From contig NC_031770.1 of the NCBI RefSeq assembly GCF_001522545.3, forward strand, positions 19,163,542 to 19,227,541: a DNA stretch of 64,000 nt. Direction: 5' to 3'. The notes under the pieces were generated by a model. That model was not told where the DNA came from. It did not search any database and was given only the letters and a program-made list of their open reading frames with translations. The stretch is from Parus major. Its lineage: Eukaryota; Chordata; Aves; Passeriformes; Paridae. This document shows, piece after piece, positions 62,897 through 64,000 of this stretch. How positions within the stretch are numbered: position 1 is the stretch's first letter; the number at the start of each line of letters is the position of its first letter. The translations under genes and the position numbers were made by a program.

Positions 62897-64000
62897 CTAG
62901 GAACAAAAACAGACAGTGGCACCTGCTGCACTTTCAAAAGTAAAACAGTCCTTGGTTAGGGAGAAATAGAAGAGAATTTATGGAATACCAAAACCAAATT
63001 GTTTTTTTCCCAACAAAATGTCCACAATAAATTCCTGAATAACTATTACAATGTGTTTAGTCTTAATAGCATAAAACATGTGAAAAACAAATATTTTGCA
63101 CAATGATTTCTAAATTATTACTAAAATAGAAAGGTTAATTCATCACTGAATTTGATTTTTTTTTTTTGCATCACTTATTGTATTACTAGTGTGGTATAAT
63201 ATAACAATTGCTAATATAAAACACACATTTCAAACTCTGTTTTAGTAATCTACATCATTAACAATCTGTGAATATCTGGCAAGTCAAAATTATGTGACAG
63301 ACTGTTTCCAAATCATACCTATATATGTAGGGATTTTATCAGTTGTATATAAACAATTCCCAAATAGACATATGTGAGTTTACTAAATTAATTATGAAGT
63401 GTTAAATATGAGAAATCCTTTTCCATATTGCACAAAGCCAGTAAATTTCCTATAAAATAGATAACATATGACTGAAATACACATAAAATAATTCAGATAC
63501 TTAGCTGCTTTAAAGATAATTATATTTTCTACAAAGATATACTAAAACTTTTAAAGGAGACTTGCTCAGTTAAAATATATTGTCTTTTGCTTTTATCATA
63601 ATTCTAATTACTAATAAACCTTGAATAAAAGTAGTAGGAAAAGAAATTGGTTTCAAGATGTGGGGAAAGTTGAGGAAAAGAGTAAATGTTTAAAATCTTG
63701 TATTGTTCCATGAGGACCCATGAGAAAACTGTGTAAGGCATCAGACTCCTCATAAAGTATTAAACTCTTGGGGCTGAGAGGAGAGAAATCTACCCAATGA
63801 GATCTAATGCATTTTTTATTAACATATCCTACTGGGAAATTCCAGTTTCTTGCATCAAAACAATTAAATAAGGCACATATAAAACATAGTGTCTAATAGA
63901 CAAAAGTATTCAGAGATGCTAGCTTATTCAAAATAATGTTGGGCTACTCAAAATTTTAAAGGGTGCATTCTTCATCTCTAAGTTATATGGGTCTAAAGAC
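62897..64000. other. Upstream intron of the minus-strand gene; no exon recognised
   Basis: This is the AT-rich sequence 5' of exon A on the minus strand. Exon A needs two bases from an upstream exon, but no stretch here combines an ATG or acceptor, an open frame and a phase-2 donor. An acceptor-like ctctcctctcag near 63780 opens a frame but has no good donor. The missing 5' exon(s) are probably beyond the right edge. Confidence 0.5.

Noticed and set aside
62897..62937. Extending exon A upstream to a start at 62937
   Set aside because: The codon there is TTG, not ATG, and a strong acceptor with a pyrimidine tract falls at 62897, so exon A is an internal exon.
63665..63780. Possible upstream exon with acceptor ctctcctctcag on the minus strand
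   Set aside because: There is no acceptable donor of phase 2 to match the entry phase of exon A.

Overview
This window is vertebrate nuclear DNA, almost certainly from a bird. The base composition is AT-rich and CpG-poor, there are no long ORFs, and the interspersed repeats are mainly CR1 LINE fragments in both orientations. Several of these end in the ATTCTATGA-type 3' terminus typical of avian and reptilian CR1. A degenerate CCCAGTAnnn array next to a probable LTR fragment also fits a bird, possibly a passerine, though that narrower placement is only an inference. Most open reading frames of 60-120 codons here are chance ORFs in non-coding DNA.

The one gene I can support lies on the minus strand in the right-hand quarter (62896 down to 49140). 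I reconstructed five internal coding exons: 62641-62896, 58352-58436, 58195-58250, 57320-57471 and 49140-49278. All have AG acceptors and GT donors, and their phases chain without a break (2 bases carried in; then 0, 1, 0, 2, 0). Together they encode about 229 residues of a basic, proline- and tyrosine-rich, soluble protein. Both ends are missing. The 5' exon(s) lie beyond the right edge, and the 3' exon is either one of several weak candidates at lower coordinates or unrecognised. I do not recognise the family with certainty. Its composition (PFRNP, YKPLEP, KYEPS, YPKKW-type motifs) resembles small ciliary/sperm microtubule inner proteins, and SPMIP7 (SPATA48/C7orf72) is one testable hypothesis. 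If that is right, the gene-free flank at 1-49000 would face IKZF1.

Layout: 1-3300 is intergenic with possible old repeat remnants. 3480-4330 is a CpG-rich island-like segment holding octamer and homeobox-type motifs. 4340-17175 is intergenic with several conserved-element-like blocks. 17176-17568 is a CR1. 22421-23020 is a telomere-like stretch, a CCCAGT minisatellite and an LTR-like fragment. 28175-28275, 38241-38798, 48072-48505 and 61093-61422 are further CR1 copies. 60400-60453 is an ancient palindromic (MITE-like) element. The rest is AT-rich intergenic or intronic DNA with simple repeats.

I found no tRNA, rRNA, CRISPR or intact mobile element, and nothing I would call a new biological system. 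The most useful results are the spliced gene model and a few cryptic-exon and regulatory-element candidates.
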